Assembly (NCBI GenBank): GCA_018399255.1
Contig: JAGYPA010000031.1
Location: 1 to 39,818 of the forward strand
Source of the DNA: Spirochaetales bacterium
GTDB lineage: Bacteria > Spirochaetota > Spirochaetia > JABMQR01
Length of the DNA stretch: 39,818 nt
Reading direction: 5' to 3'
Part shown: one piece after another, positions 23,623-31,963 of the stretch
Numbering within the stretch: position 1 is the first letter of the stretch
How the letters are laid out: each line of letters starts with the position of its first letter
Notes under the pieces: model-generated
What the model saw: the letters and a program-made list of their open reading frames with translations, nothing else
What the model was told of the DNA's origin: nothing
Database searches by the model: none
Translations under genes and position numbers: made by a program

Positions 23623-24072
23623 ATGGAAATTAAAGAAGTTGCCGAACAGAACACATTGATGATCCGGCTGATCACACCGGCGAGCAGGCTTTCTGATGTT
23701 ATGGGGGAGGCTTATGGTGAACTGGGAGCATATATGGGCAGGAAGGGGATTCAGTTTGCAGGGCCTCCCTATGCTATGTATTACAATATGGATATGGAGG
23801 CTCTCGATGTCGAGATGGGTTTTCCGACCGTTGGGAAAGAGAGCGGGGAGGGGCGTATAAAGACCGGCCGAATCCCGGGTGGGAAGGTTGCCTCAGCTCT
23901 GCATGCAGGTCCCTATGCAAAATTGGAAGAAACGTACCGAAAGCTTATGGAATATGTTAATGAAAAGGGAGTTCAGGTTTATGAGGAGTGGATGTACGAA
24001 TTCTACCTGAATTCCCCCATGGAAGTACCGCCGGAGGAACTGCAGACAGAGATCCGTTTTATACTGATGTAG
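23623..24072 (+). CDS. GyrI-like small-molecule-binding domain protein
   Basis: 149-residue stand-alone effector-binding domain (GyrI-like/SOUL fold), seen in GTG..GPYAKLEETYRKLMEYV-like sequence: HAGPYAKLEETYRKLMEYVN, the GPPYAMYYN loop and the C-terminal EWMYEFYLNSP with TEIRFIL. Such proteins bind or hydrolyse small hydrophobic or cationic molecules, or bind DNA gyrase. AGGAG lies six bases before the ATG. Genes of this type are commonly found next to WYL-type regulators, and here the broken regulator lies directly upstream, so expression may now be unregulated. Confidence 0.88.
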   Translation: MEIKEVAEQNTLMIRLITPASRLSDVMGEAYGELGAYMGRKGIQFAGPPYAMYYNMDMEALDVEMGFPTVGKESGEGRIKTGRIPGGKVASALHAGPYAKLEETYRKLMEYVNEKGVQVYEEWMYEFYLNSPMEVPPEELQTEIRFILM

Positions 24073-24098
24073 GGGCCGGCTCCCGGCAAGCGTCTCTG

Positions 24099-24920
24099 TC
24101 AGGCGCCGCGGACCACCACGAGCTGAGGTTCTTCACCTGATAACGGTCTGGCAGATCGACTGTTCTGCAGGCTCAGTATTTCCGCAAGGATGGAAATAGC
24201 GATCTCTTCAGGTGTTTCAGCGCCCAGATCCAATCCTATTGGGGCCATGACTGCTTCCAGCCGTTGTGCCGGTACTCCTTCGGAAGCCAGTTTGTCTTTA
24301 AGGACCCGTACTTTGCGGCGGCTTCCCAGCATCCCGATGTAGGCGCACTCTTGTGTGATAAAATGGCGGAGTGCCCGCTCGTCGCTGCTGCTTGTGGCAA
24401 TAATCAGGATGGAGTCAGAATTGACCGGCACTGCCTGCATGGCCTCATCCAGCGTATCCCGGAGATAGAGTTCAGTTGCCATGGGGAATCGTTCTGGACT
24501 GCAGAACTTTAGCCGTTCTTCCGCCACCGCTATGCGGAAGCCAAGTCTTGCCGCTGTTACTGCAATCTTCAGGCTGACGTGGCCCCCTCCGATAAGCAGA
24601 AGCCGGGGCCCGGGAGCTACGGATTCTATAAATATCTTCATATTTCCACCGCAGTCCATTTCAATGCTGGTTTTCTTTCCTTTTCGGTCAAGATCATATT
24701 CAAGGGTAGTTGAGCGGTTGAACTGAATGCACTGAATTGCTTCTTCTATGACATTGCTTTCGACAATTCCTCCTCCGATGGTTCCGTAACTGCTTCCGTC
24801 GGCAAGTACAATCATCTTGGCTCTGCTCCGGGGGGTTGACCCTGAGGAAGAGAGAATGGTTGCTATGGCAAATGGTGTATGGCAGCCGGAGAGTTCAGCT
24901 GCTTTCTCGAAAATGTTCAT
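24099..24920 (-). CDS. XdhC/CoxI-family molybdenum hydroxylase accessory protein
   Basis: 273 residues. The N-terminal XdhC domain has ATILSSSGSTPRSRAKMIV and YGTIGGGIVE; the middle EMDCGGNMKIFIE is typical of the CoxI segment. The C-terminal Rossmann-like domain starts at LLLIGGGHVSLKIAVTA and ends with GMLGSRRKV and APIGLDLGAETPEEIAISI. The family binds molybdenum cofactor and inserts it, after sulfuration or selenation, into hydroxylases of the xanthine dehydrogenase type. It was probably transcribed with the broken yqeC upstream (56-base gap). No hydroxylase gene is in the window, so its client must be elsewhere or lost. GGGGGA precedes the ATG. Confidence 0.9.
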   Translation of the reverse strand: MNIFEKAAELSGCHTPFAIATILSSSGSTPRSRAKMIVLADGSSYGTIGGGIVESNVIEEAIQCIQFNRSTTLEYDLDRKGKKTSIEMDCGGNMKIFIESVAPGPRLLLIGGGHVSLKIAVTAARLGFRIAVAEERLKFCSPERFPMATELYLRDTLDEAMQAVPVNSDSILIIATSSSDERALRHFITQECAYIGMLGSRRKVRVLKDKLASEGVPAQRLEAVMAPIGLDLGAETPEEIAISILAEILSLQNSRSARPLSGEEPQLVVVRGA

Positions 24921-24976
24921 AGATATCCCCCGGTGTTGAATTATAATTCTCAGACAATATACAGAAAGCCATTGTT

Positions 24977-25607
24977 TTAGGAATGAGATAATGGTATTTG
25001 TTCCAGAGAATCTTCCCTGTGCATAGCGGAGAAGAATAACCTGGCAGGGCTAGGTATCAATTTTATTAGCTGTTCGGGCTCAATTACCTCGCCCTCTGTT
25101 AGACCGGGAATTTTGGCAAATAGCTCAGGCCTGTGCACTGTACGTGCATCCATAGGTTTCCCGAGACAATCCAGCCCTATGATGCCGATTAGCAGATCAG
25201 TATCTGCCGGGATAACCGGCTCCTGCGCCCCGGGAGCTTTTACCGGACGATGATTTGCTCCGTCGGCTTCTATCAGGATAAGATCGAAGAATTATGAGAT
25301 TTCGGCCAGCTCCTTACCGGACAGACCGCGAACCTTTGAGGCTTTTTCCACCGTTTCGGAAGCTGCGAAGTAAATCTGCCCCGGTTCCTCGGTTCCGGCA
25401 GGGAGGTGATCAGGAAGGAGCGGCCCAAGATAGAACCGATCATACTGAGCGATGGGATCGCTGCGGGGGTCCATCATCATCATCATGGTGGTGGTGCTTA
25501 TCAGGACCCGCATTCCCCGCTCAGCGGCAGACCTTGCCAGAGCATAGATCGTGTTCGTTTTTCCACCTGCTCCGACAATGCTGATGCACCGTTTTGATAC
25601 CTTTCAT
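24977..25607 (-). pseudogene. yqeC: YqeC-like selenium-dependent hydroxylase accessory protein, frameshifted
   Basis: Minus-strand translation gives, in pieces, MKGIKTV, then ISIVGAGGKTNTIYALA (a Walker-A-like loop), RGMRVLISTTT, FFDLILIEADGANHRPVKAP, DTDLLIGIIGLDCLGKPMD and PELFAKIPGLTEGEVIEPEQ, matching YqeC along its length. One base too many near 25587 separates the start from the P-loop, and an in-frame TAA at 25292-25294 cuts the middle. The stop is TAA, not TGA, so it is not selenocysteine. A run of five CAT/ATG triplets (25472-25486) gives MMMMM after the TTT motif, a possible slippage site. YqeC works with selenium-dependent molybdenum hydroxylases; this copy is probably dead. Confidence 0.85.
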
Positions 25608-25726
25608 TCCTTAAGCTATTACACCACATGGAGGTATTTTTTCTACCTTTAATCGCTCAACTTGAGATATAATAACGAGGCTGCTTCAGGACATTCGATC
25701 AATCAAGTGGAGGAGGAAACTGAACT

Positions 25727-26790
25727 ATGAATTGTAAGCATCTAATATGGGGGATCCTGCTCCTACTGATTGCCGGTATGACCTTCGGAGAGTCTGCATC
25801 CTCTGATAGTTTGATCTCGTTCGATCTCTATGCACCTGATGTACTGTATCCCGTGGCAATTGCCGCTCCGCACTCTTCGGCAAGCAAACTGCATATCCTC
25901 TCTGTTTTAGAGGGACAGCCTCGAACGATCAGAGTTTTTGGAGAAAACACCTATGAGGATGTTTCTATATATAATGGTGATGCGTATGTTTCAGAGTCGC
26001 TCTATGCGCAGCTGATGACCGGTATTGAAATAGGTCTGTTCAGATTAGGAATAAAAAACCTGATTACCGCAGAACTTACCTTTCAGGGGGGACTGAATGT
26101 TGTCTTTCAGGGCTTTGGCGGTGCTAATATGCTCGGTTTTGACGGGATCTTCTTTTTCGGAGCTCATGCAGAGCTTCTAAATGCACTGACCGTCCGTTAC
26201 GGGCTTCAGCACTATTCAGGTCATTATGGGGATGAGACCCTGGAAAATGTGCGTAAGCATTCCGGCAGTACGGCTGCGCCCATTGAGTACTGTAAAGATA
26301 ATAACATACTTGTTGGAGTCTCCCTGCCCGTAGGTCGCAGTTTCAGACTGTATAGCGAGCTATGATATCAGTGCCTTCTTAAAGGAAGTTCTGTTGAACC
26401 CCTCAATACATATTCCCGCCTGGGTAATCAAAAAGACTTCAGGTGAGCCCATGTATACGGTTGTAAATAATAATGAGGGTATAGAGCCGGAGGGAACGGG
26501 TCTCATCCTATAACGCCTGGATTATTCAGGCGGGTGCTGAAACAAAGTTCCACCAGCCAGAATTGTTTTTGCGGATGTGAAATGTATCAAGATGACAAAC
26601 TATACATGCCGGGTCAATATGATGGAAAACAACCCCTGGGAATATGAGTTTACCGTTGGGGAGGATTACGTTCACCAGACTGAGCAATAAAAAGCCCGGA
26701 TTGAAGCCTTCTATCATGAAGGAAGATTTCACTGTTGAATTTTTTTCTATCAGAGATCAAAACATATTTCCGTTGATTCGGCCTTCGCGT
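25727..26790 (+). pseudogene. Outer-membrane-type protein, frameshifted
   Basis: The first 212 codons are intact: a signal peptide (MNCKHLIWGILLLLIAGMTFGESA), then alternating hydrophobic and aromatic segments such as FRLGIKNLITAELTFQGGLN and VRYGLQHYSGHYGDETLENV that look like beta-barrel strands. The frame stops at 26363-26365, while the shifted frame continues SYDISAFLKEVLLNP to 26513. Further protein-like pieces (NPWEYEFTVGEDYVH near 26640-26675, KPGLK/EAFYHEG near 26690-26730) appear in alternating frames with stops. The 5' end has a good ribosome-binding site (GGAGGAGG) and TATAAT at 25668, so a truncated product could still be made. I do not recognise the family with certainty. Confidence 0.65.
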
Positions 26791-26941
26791 GACTGATCAT
26801 CTGTGTATTCAGCTCACATTCCGTAAGGCAGGTGTTCTCAACTATCTGCCATGCTGGAGCTGTAGGTTCTCGCCGGCAAGACCTGTTGCCGCAGACCTGT
26901 TGTCGATTATTGACTATGTATAATGAGCTGAGGAGCAGAAA

Positions 26942-27490
26942 ATGATGAATAGATATCCATGAAACAGCGTTTCAGAATTATGAGAAAGCTCCTTCAGCAA
27001 TTGACAGAATTTATGGGAAGTGATCAGCCTTACAACAAATTGAACGACAGGTCGATTCAGTATTTGAGTATGTCTTTTGAATTGGGCTGGAAAACTATGA
27101 TCATCCCTCTTATCAGGGGTTGGAAGTTACTACACCGAGAGAAACCATTCAAAAAGCCTTCCAGAATAGGGTGATTCCCAAACGGAGCGAGAGGAGCGGA
27201 ACCAACTTGTTGGTTCCATTCCCGAGCGAGTGCCGGGATCGCAAGGTAACATACCCCGCCCTCGAACATAGGCGTGCATAGCAAGCCTCCTTGTCCTAAG
27301 TGCCATCTGCAGAAGTCGTTTATTCTGGGGTAAGGATATTTTCATTGAACATGGACATGAGGATAGGGATGCTGAGAAAAGGAATCTGATGGCCTGCTAC
27401 CTACAGTGAAGAGAATGCTGAAAGCAGAATATCTTATACGAAACAATTTATTATGAACTGCTTGTATCATTGAAAAAAACACTGATGTAA
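26942..27490 (+). pseudogene. HI0074-type nucleotidyltransferase substrate-binding protein (HepT-like), broken by insertion
   Basis: Several frames must be joined. ATG at 26942 gives MMNRYP, then KQRF, then FELGWKTM (27076-27107), then GLEVTTPRETIQKAFQNRVI (27117-27177), which is the hallmark centre of the HI0074 family (usually FELAWKTLKDYL...PREVIKEAF). After about 160 foreign bases the tail resumes near 27355 (EDRDAEKRNL, YSEENAES, ILYETIYYELLVSLKKTLM, stop at 27488). At least three frameshifts plus the insertion make it non-functional. The family forms all-helical partners of MNT-type nucleotidyltransferases, which follow immediately here. Confidence 0.7.
27178..27340. repeat. Short insertion carrying a perfect hairpin, possible repetitive element
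   Basis: About 160 bases interrupt the HI0074-like gene between the homology blocks ending near 27177 and resuming near 27345. The insert holds GGAACCAAC-TT-GTTGGTTCC (27198-27217), a nine-base-arm perfect hairpin, flanked by GAGCGAG-type repeats (27186 and 27224). It encodes nothing recognisable. A small non-autonomous palindromic element is the most likely explanation; ends are approximate. Confidence 0.5.
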
Positions 27491-27494
27491 GTCG

Positions 27495-27795
27495 ATGAAC
27501 TATGGTTTGCGGGACGAAGATCTGTCTTATACGGGAGCAGCTTACAGCATCAGGACGACAAAGCCGTTATTTTTGCCCCGGGCAATGAATACCTATAGAG
27601 CTGGCTCCGATGTCGATTTGGCAATTTTGGAGAAGGGGGTTAATTTCACTACGATTTCTGAACTGAAAGGAGTTCTTGAGGATCAAAGTCCAAATGCCGT
27701 ATTTGTTCGATATCGTGGATGCAGCACAATCTGAAGCATAAAGAGCTGGAAGACCATATCAAACGAGCTGGAATACCATTTATCAGAAGGCTTCT
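27495..27795 (+). pseudogene. MNT-type (HI0073-like) nucleotidyltransferase, degraded
   Basis: ATG at 27495, five bases after the partner's stop, begins MNYGLRDEDL. The catalytic region is readable as RAMNTYRAGSDVDLAILEKG (27580-27640), the R-x-x-S-D-x-D-L motif of minimal nucleotidyltransferases, but the preceding KAVIF and the GS of the GSR motif are in another frame or changed. The C-terminal pieces MPYLFDIVDAA and LKHKELEDHIKRAGIPFI also lie in separate frames. The pair resembles the MNT-HepT toxin-antitoxin family, in which MNT modifies its HepT-like partner. Both genes are dead here. Confidence 0.72.
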
Positions 27796-28380
27796 CAGGG
27801 TAGGTGCTGACCTTCTGGACACTATTATACGCATAGTGTTGAGAGCAGGAAACAACTCTGATTTGGGTGGAAGGTTGCGGGATCGCTTGATAAAGATTTT
27901 TTACTTAATGTGCATTCAAACTAAACATCGCAACACGTCCGCTGATATCCACTCTCCCTATCTGAACTTCCCAATTTTTCCACCAAACTGAACCCCAATT
28001 TTAACATCTGTAAATAACTCTCAAAACATGTCAGGTCTCATTTTTTTTAATGCTCACATATTTCTAAAACTGAGGCTCTTGCAAAAAGCAAACAAGATGA
28101 TTGGAGCCACTTTAAAAATGCGAAGCATTTTTGAAATTAGTCAAATCGCTCATTCTCCCGGGAGATTTGGCTTTCCCATTGTGGGTGCCCGCTGAATTAA
28201 TTTGGACCCAACATCTGTTATTGTTTTAATTGAGTACCCTTCCTGTGAAGCTGCGAATCCGAGATATCAACTTTCTTACTCCGGCATTTTTTAATGAACG
28301 ACCATAGCGCATGATGTCAACCCTTGGATGGAAAGAAAGAAGAAAATGGTCAAATGTCAGAATACTAAGCAGCACCTGGC
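27796..28380. other. No gene recognised
   Basis: AT-rich stretch without a protein-like frame on either strand. It contains the hairpin at 28114-28132 and a long T-run at 28046-28053. It may be remnant sequence from insertions. Confidence 0.5.
28114..28132. terminator. Hairpin AAAAATGC-GAA-GCATTTTT
   Basis: Perfect eight-base arms with a three-base loop, ending in TTTTT on the plus strand and, by symmetry, on the minus strand too. It has the form of a weak bidirectional terminator, but no intact gene ends nearby. Confidence 0.45.
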
Positions 28381-28760
28381 GGGGCGTCGCTAGAAGCGGT
28401 GGAATCTGATTGTCCGGTTCGAGGCACATGTCGTACGAGTAGCCGGAAGGAAGCAATAAGGCCTTTGCAGGGTATGAGCGCTGAGAGGTCACGAAAACCT
28501 TAAGCCTGGTCAAAATGAAGATAATGTGTCCCACGAGTACGAGGTGGGCGGAATTTTGCGCGAATAGGCAAATGTTAACCATATCGAACGCGAACACACA
28601 AGTCATACACGGTAAACTAGCTTGACGAGAGGAGAGCACCATGATCAGTTTGCTGCTTCCGTGACACGTGAGTGATGGAGCCGACCTTACCACTTTCAGG
28701 CTGAGGCAGGTCCCTATGAAGTAAAGACTACTTCGACTGTGAAAATCTTTCTACTGTGGA
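28380..28760 (+). other. Structured-RNA-like stretch, possible group II intron domain I remnant
   Basis: GC-richer than its surroundings and full of short self-complementary pieces: GGT-CACGAAA-ACC at 28488-28500, CCCAC-GAGTACGAG-GTGGG at 28532-28549, and GAAGTA-AAGAC-TACTTC at 28717-28733. The segment around 28575-28610 (AACCATATCGAACGCGAACA) has the look of the conserved part of bacterial group II intron domain I. There is no reverse transcriptase gene and I could not find a domain V hairpin, so at most a 5' fragment is present. A 155-codon frame on the opposite strand is not protein-like. This call rests on resemblance only. Confidence 0.33.
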
Positions 28761-28818
28761 GGGCAAAGTGAATGCTTGTTGTCCATGGCGTGGTAAGGTG
28801 TGGAATGATTTCTGATAA

Positions 28819-29025
28819 ACCATTTCCGAACTGTCCGCAGCAGGACAGCAGGCGGTATTATTTTTTGACTTAAAGCGGTGGCTAAGAAATGAAAGGATTT
28901 TACGGCAGCAGTCCTTCGCACTCACCTTTGCTGTGGACATGCTCGTACGATGGCGGAATGTGGATTATTTTATTCCTAAACTAGCGAGAGAGGAGGATGT
29001 AAAGCAACTTGTTATTCCATCTTGA
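28819..29025 (+). pseudogene. Unrecognised protein fragment
   Basis: A frame without ATG start, opening after a TAA at 28816 and ending at TGA 29023-29025, reads like a real protein end: TISELSAAGQQAVLFFDLKR, then WLRNERILRQQSFALTFAVD, then a tail with LVRWRNVDYFIPKLAREED. Its amphipathic, charged composition differs from the shadow frames around it. I do not recognise the family. It is probably the 3' remnant of a gene whose start has been lost. Confidence 0.4.
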
Positions 29026-29313
29026 AGAGTGTTGGATTTTGATTACCTTTCATTTTCTTCACTGGTGAATTGTTGAAGCTTCTGAATGGCAATGGTTTGG
29101 CTGCAGTCATTGGGCAGCAAGTTGAGAACTTTATGTGCCTTCACGGTTGGACCATGCATTGTAATTTTCCCCGTTTGGTAATAATGAAATGGCTGGTGGG
29201 TATAACCTCACATCTTTCCTTCTCAATCTTAACTTTCGGGTATTTTAGTCCTGGTAGAGTAAATCACATGGACGCTATAAGTATAGTCCCAAACATTATA
29301 GAAATGACACTAT
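29026..29313. other. No gene recognised
   Basis: Short open frames occur (one of about 100 codons from 29070 that runs through the tRNA remnant), but they lack protein-like composition and a ribosome-binding site. Nothing else is seen. Confidence 0.5.
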
Positions 29314-29384
29314 GGGCAGTGCTTAGATTTGAACTGGCGACTTTCTACCGCAGCGTAGCACTCCTCCCGCTGAGTTAACCGCCC
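29314..29384 (-). pseudogene. Degenerate tRNA
   Basis: The minus strand folds partly as a tRNA. The acceptor arms GGGCGGT and ACTGCCC pair over seven positions with one G-U; T8-A9 is followed by a four-base D-stem ACTC/GAGT with loop AGCGGGAG, then G26. The anticodon arm has only a four-base stem (CTAC/GTAG) and a six-base loop, and the T-arm GCCAG-TTCAAAT-CTAAG has two mismatches. A one-base loss in the anticodon loop means its identity cannot be read. No CCA is encoded. It is likely a decayed gene. Confidence 0.65.
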
Positions 29385-30075
29385 GACTAAGCCCAATGAT
29401 ATACCCGCAGGCAGAGGGTCAATCAGTACCCTAATTTTGTCTCTTTTTCGATTCCCCAGTGCTTTTTACCAACCGAAGCATCGCCAAACATTGCTGCATA
29501 GCGTTAAAACCCTTACATTGACCTCTTCCAGCTTTCCTGTAAATTATTGTTAAAGGTTCAGAATGTCAGTAATATGGGAAACCTGAAGGGATGATTCAGC
29601 TCACAAGGGGTGGCGCGGCAACAGCACAAGGCATATGTGGCCGGAAAGGTGATGATTCTGGGATTTTTACTAATGGCTAGCCTTTCATAATGATTAAAGT
29701 CATCTGATAGTTTCGTCCTTAAAATATTTCGCCTTGTTGATGTCCGTTCAGCGCTGATGATAAAAAGTTCATGACGCACCGATCTGCTGCAGCAGTGGTA
29801 CCATCCTGACTATCCGATTGGCATACCTCTATAGGTCCAGCGGCCTTAGCTACAATTTCAGAAGTATTGTTAGGGAACCCACTGATAGTTCCCCTGGATT
29901 GCTCAAAGAGATATGGCAAAAATCATCTCTTGAGGACACTGAGCTGGACAAATTCTTCTCAGCGAGCAGCCGGAACCCTACTGGGAGAATATTCTGGCAG
30001 ATAGGAAGAATTGGCAGCATAGGAGCCTACTGTAAGTGGTGACACCCAATCTGATGCGGTGAAACCATCAGGCCT
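29385..30075. other. No clear gene
   Basis: Stops occur in every frame. A 74-codon frame from 29818 (LLKEIWQKSSLEDTELDKFF) looks somewhat protein-like and could be the decayed front of the AI-2E-type permease that follows, but I cannot confirm it. The rest shows nothing recognisable. Confidence 0.4.
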
Positions 30076-30079
30076 GACC

Positions 30080-30697
30080 TCAACGTTTTATCACCAGCTC
30101 CTCTATTTCCTTCTCATTCACGGCACCAATACTGTACAGAACTGGAAAACATATCCCGGTTGACAAAGAAGACAGCGAGCTCATTCTGAAGGGAATTACC
30201 GTTATCATATCTTTCATTGAAAATGCATCCTGATTATCGGGCTTCATCTGGCAATGTTTATGTCCATTGCCTTCTGGGGTTATCGGGTATTTGAGGTGGA
30301 GCGGCTTTCTGGGATCCATCGTTGTGGTTCTCTGCAATACCGAGTCGAAATTCCGGTTGGTATGGAGCACTGGCTGTTGTCTATCTGGTTTCTAGTGGGA
30401 GAAACGGGTGGGCTATCGGCTACGCGCCCGGGGCGCTGGTAGGGGCCTGCAGACAATATTCTCAGACCGCCGTAATGGCCGGGAATGTTGAACTGCCCGG
30501 ATCTTCTGATTCTTGTCAGCATCCTTGGGGATTGTCGCTCAGCTTCGAATTTCATCGGTCCCGTACTGGCAGCCCTGGTGGTAACCGCAATGGATATTTA
30601 TAAAACCCTGTTCAGCAGTGAACCGGATAGTCTTGGAGGATTCAGGGAAGCGTTGAAAACAGAAAGCCATGAAGAATCAGGAAGCGAAGCCAGCTAG
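30080..30697 (+). pseudogene. AI-2E family transporter (PerM-like), multiply frameshifted
   Basis: Blocks in different frames follow the order of the family: LYFLLIHGTNTVQNWK, KEDSELILKGITVIISFIEN, ILIIGLHLAMFMSIAFWGYR, WYGALAVVYLVSSGRNGWAI, CPDLLILVSILG, and finally FIGPVLAALVVTAMDIYKTL with a charged tail ending at TAG 30695-30697. The G-F-I-G-P-V-L-A-A-L block near the C-terminus is the clearest family mark. At least four frame changes and several stops interrupt it, so it is dead. Intact members are about 350-residue membrane proteins that export autoinducer-2 or other compounds. Confidence 0.75.
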
Positions 30698-30770
30698 AGC
30701 TCCGAAAAAATACATAGTAAAAAATACAATAATCAAAAAATCTTTCTATCCTTTTTCTCCCTTATCCTGT

Positions 30771-30915
30771 TATACTGAAGACCGAAAGTTCTACGGAAAG
30801 GTGAAACCGCTGCGGACGCGCCACTGTAATCGGTGACTGATGCGAATATTGCCACTGGGGAATCCTCGGGAAGGCTCGCACATCGGAATGACCCGGAAGC
30901 CAGGAGACGGGAGCA
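30771..30915 (+). promoter_or_regulatory. Cobalamin riboswitch with upstream -10 box
   Basis: TATACT at 30771 is the -10 box; the -35 is weak. The aptamer shows the conserved run: GGAAAGGTGAAACCGCTGCG (30795-30814), CGCGCCACTGTAAT, GCCACTGGGGAATCCTCGGG (30851-30870), GAATGACCCGG and the B12 box GAAGCCAGGAGAC (30896-30908). Binding of adenosyl- or other cobalamin would be expected to lower expression of the four-gene uptake operon starting at 30965. The aptamer ends about 50 bases before the first ATG, leaving room for a ribosome-binding-site sequestering fold rather than a long terminator. Confidence 0.95.
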
Positions 30916-30964
30916 TCACTACAAACGTAACCTGTACGCGAGTACACAATACAGGAGTTAACCT

Positions 30965-31963
30965 ATGAACCGAACCCTTGCACGCACTATCCGTACGCTC
31001 AGTATCGCTCTCGTTCTTCTCAGCATGGTTCTGCCGCTGATTGCAGCAGGAGCCGCTGAAAGCGAAGTTCAGCCGTCCAGCCCGGGTATCACTGATGCCG
31101 ATTATCCGCAGACCTTTACCGATGATATGGGCAGCGAAGTAGTACTGGAGCGAAAACCTGAAACCGTTCTCTCCTTGTCACTGTTCAGTGATGAGGTGCT
31201 TATGGAACTGCTTCCCGCAGAATCCTTTGCCGCCGTCTCGACCATGGCCGTCAACCCGATATACTCGAATGTGGCTGAAGAGGCTGGAAAAATAAGTCCG
31301 GTGATCGATTTCAACGTTGAGCAGATAATCCAGCTGTATCCCGATCTCGTCATTGCTGCCAACTGGAGCGACGCGGGAAAGATTGACCAGCTGCGCCAGG
31401 CCGGTATAGTCGTCTATCTTATAGACACTCCCTTCGATATTGCCGGAATAAAGCAGGCAGTAACCCTTCTGGGTGAACTTACAGGGTCTGTAAAGGCGGC
31501 CGAAGCACTGAATACCGCAATCGACCAGCGTTTAAGCAGCCTGCAGGCCATAGTGCAGCAAATCCCGGAAAACGAGAAGAAAACAGCCCTGGATTATAAC
31601 AGCTGGGGAACCGCGAACGGAGCCGATACCACATGGAACCTCGTTCTCACTCTGGCGGGAATAGAAAATGCGGCAGCCGAGATGGAGGTGGATGATTTCG
31701 GGCAGGTTCCGCTCTCGAAGGAAGTGCTGCTTGAACTGAACCCGGATGTTCTCTTTCTGCCCAGCTATATCTGGGGGGAGGAGGACGCCTCCGATGCCTT
31801 TTATCGACAAGTTATGCAGGATTCTGCTCTGTCAGGGGTAGAGGCAATAATGGAGAACCAGGTTTATATTTTTCCTGAGCGTCTGAAAAACAGCTACAGC
31901 CAGTATCTCATCGATGCCGCAGCAGCCGCAGCAGAGATGGTATATCCTGACCTGTTTGACTGA
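30965..31963 (+). CDS. btuF: Cobalamin (BtuF-like) ABC transporter substrate-binding protein
   Basis: 332-residue periplasmic binding protein of the helical-backbone class (BtuF/FhuD/FepB). A signal peptide (through LLSMVLPLIAAG) is followed by AAESEVQ, again without a lipobox cysteine. The core has FTDDMGSEVVLERKPETVLS, EQIIQLYPDLVIAANWSD and LSKEVLLELNPDVLFLPSYI. The cobalamin riboswitch directly upstream and the FecCD permease and ATPase downstream point to vitamin B12 or a related corrinoid as cargo. AGGAG lies seven bases before the ATG. Confidence 0.92.
   Translation: MNRTLARTIRTLSIALVLLSMVLPLIAAGAAESEVQPSSPGITDADYPQTFTDDMGSEVVLERKPETVLSLSLFSDEVLMELLPAESFAAVSTMAVNPIYSNVAEEAGKISPVIDFNVEQIIQLYPDLVIAANWSDAGKIDQLRQAGIVVYLIDTPFDIAGIKQAVTLLGELTGSVKAAEALNTAIDQRLSSLQAIVQQIPENEKKTALDYNSWGTANGADTTWNLVLTLAGIENAAAEMEVDDFGQVPLSKEVLLELNPDVLFLPSYIWGEEDASDAFYRQVMQDSALSGVEAIMENQVYIFPERLKNSYSQYLIDAAAAAAEMVYPDLFD

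Noticed and set aside
24938..24949. GAATTATAATTC palindrome before the XdhC gene as an operator
   Set aside because: Only twelve AT-rich bases, likely by chance, and without a second copy nearby.
25292..25294. In-frame stop in yqeC as a possible selenocysteine codon
   Set aside because: The codon is TAA, not TGA, no selenocysteine is expected there and the gene also has a frameshift.
28226..28693. 155-codon minus-strand frame
   Set aside because: Low protein-likeness, no ribosome-binding site, and it overlaps a stretch rich in RNA-like hairpins.
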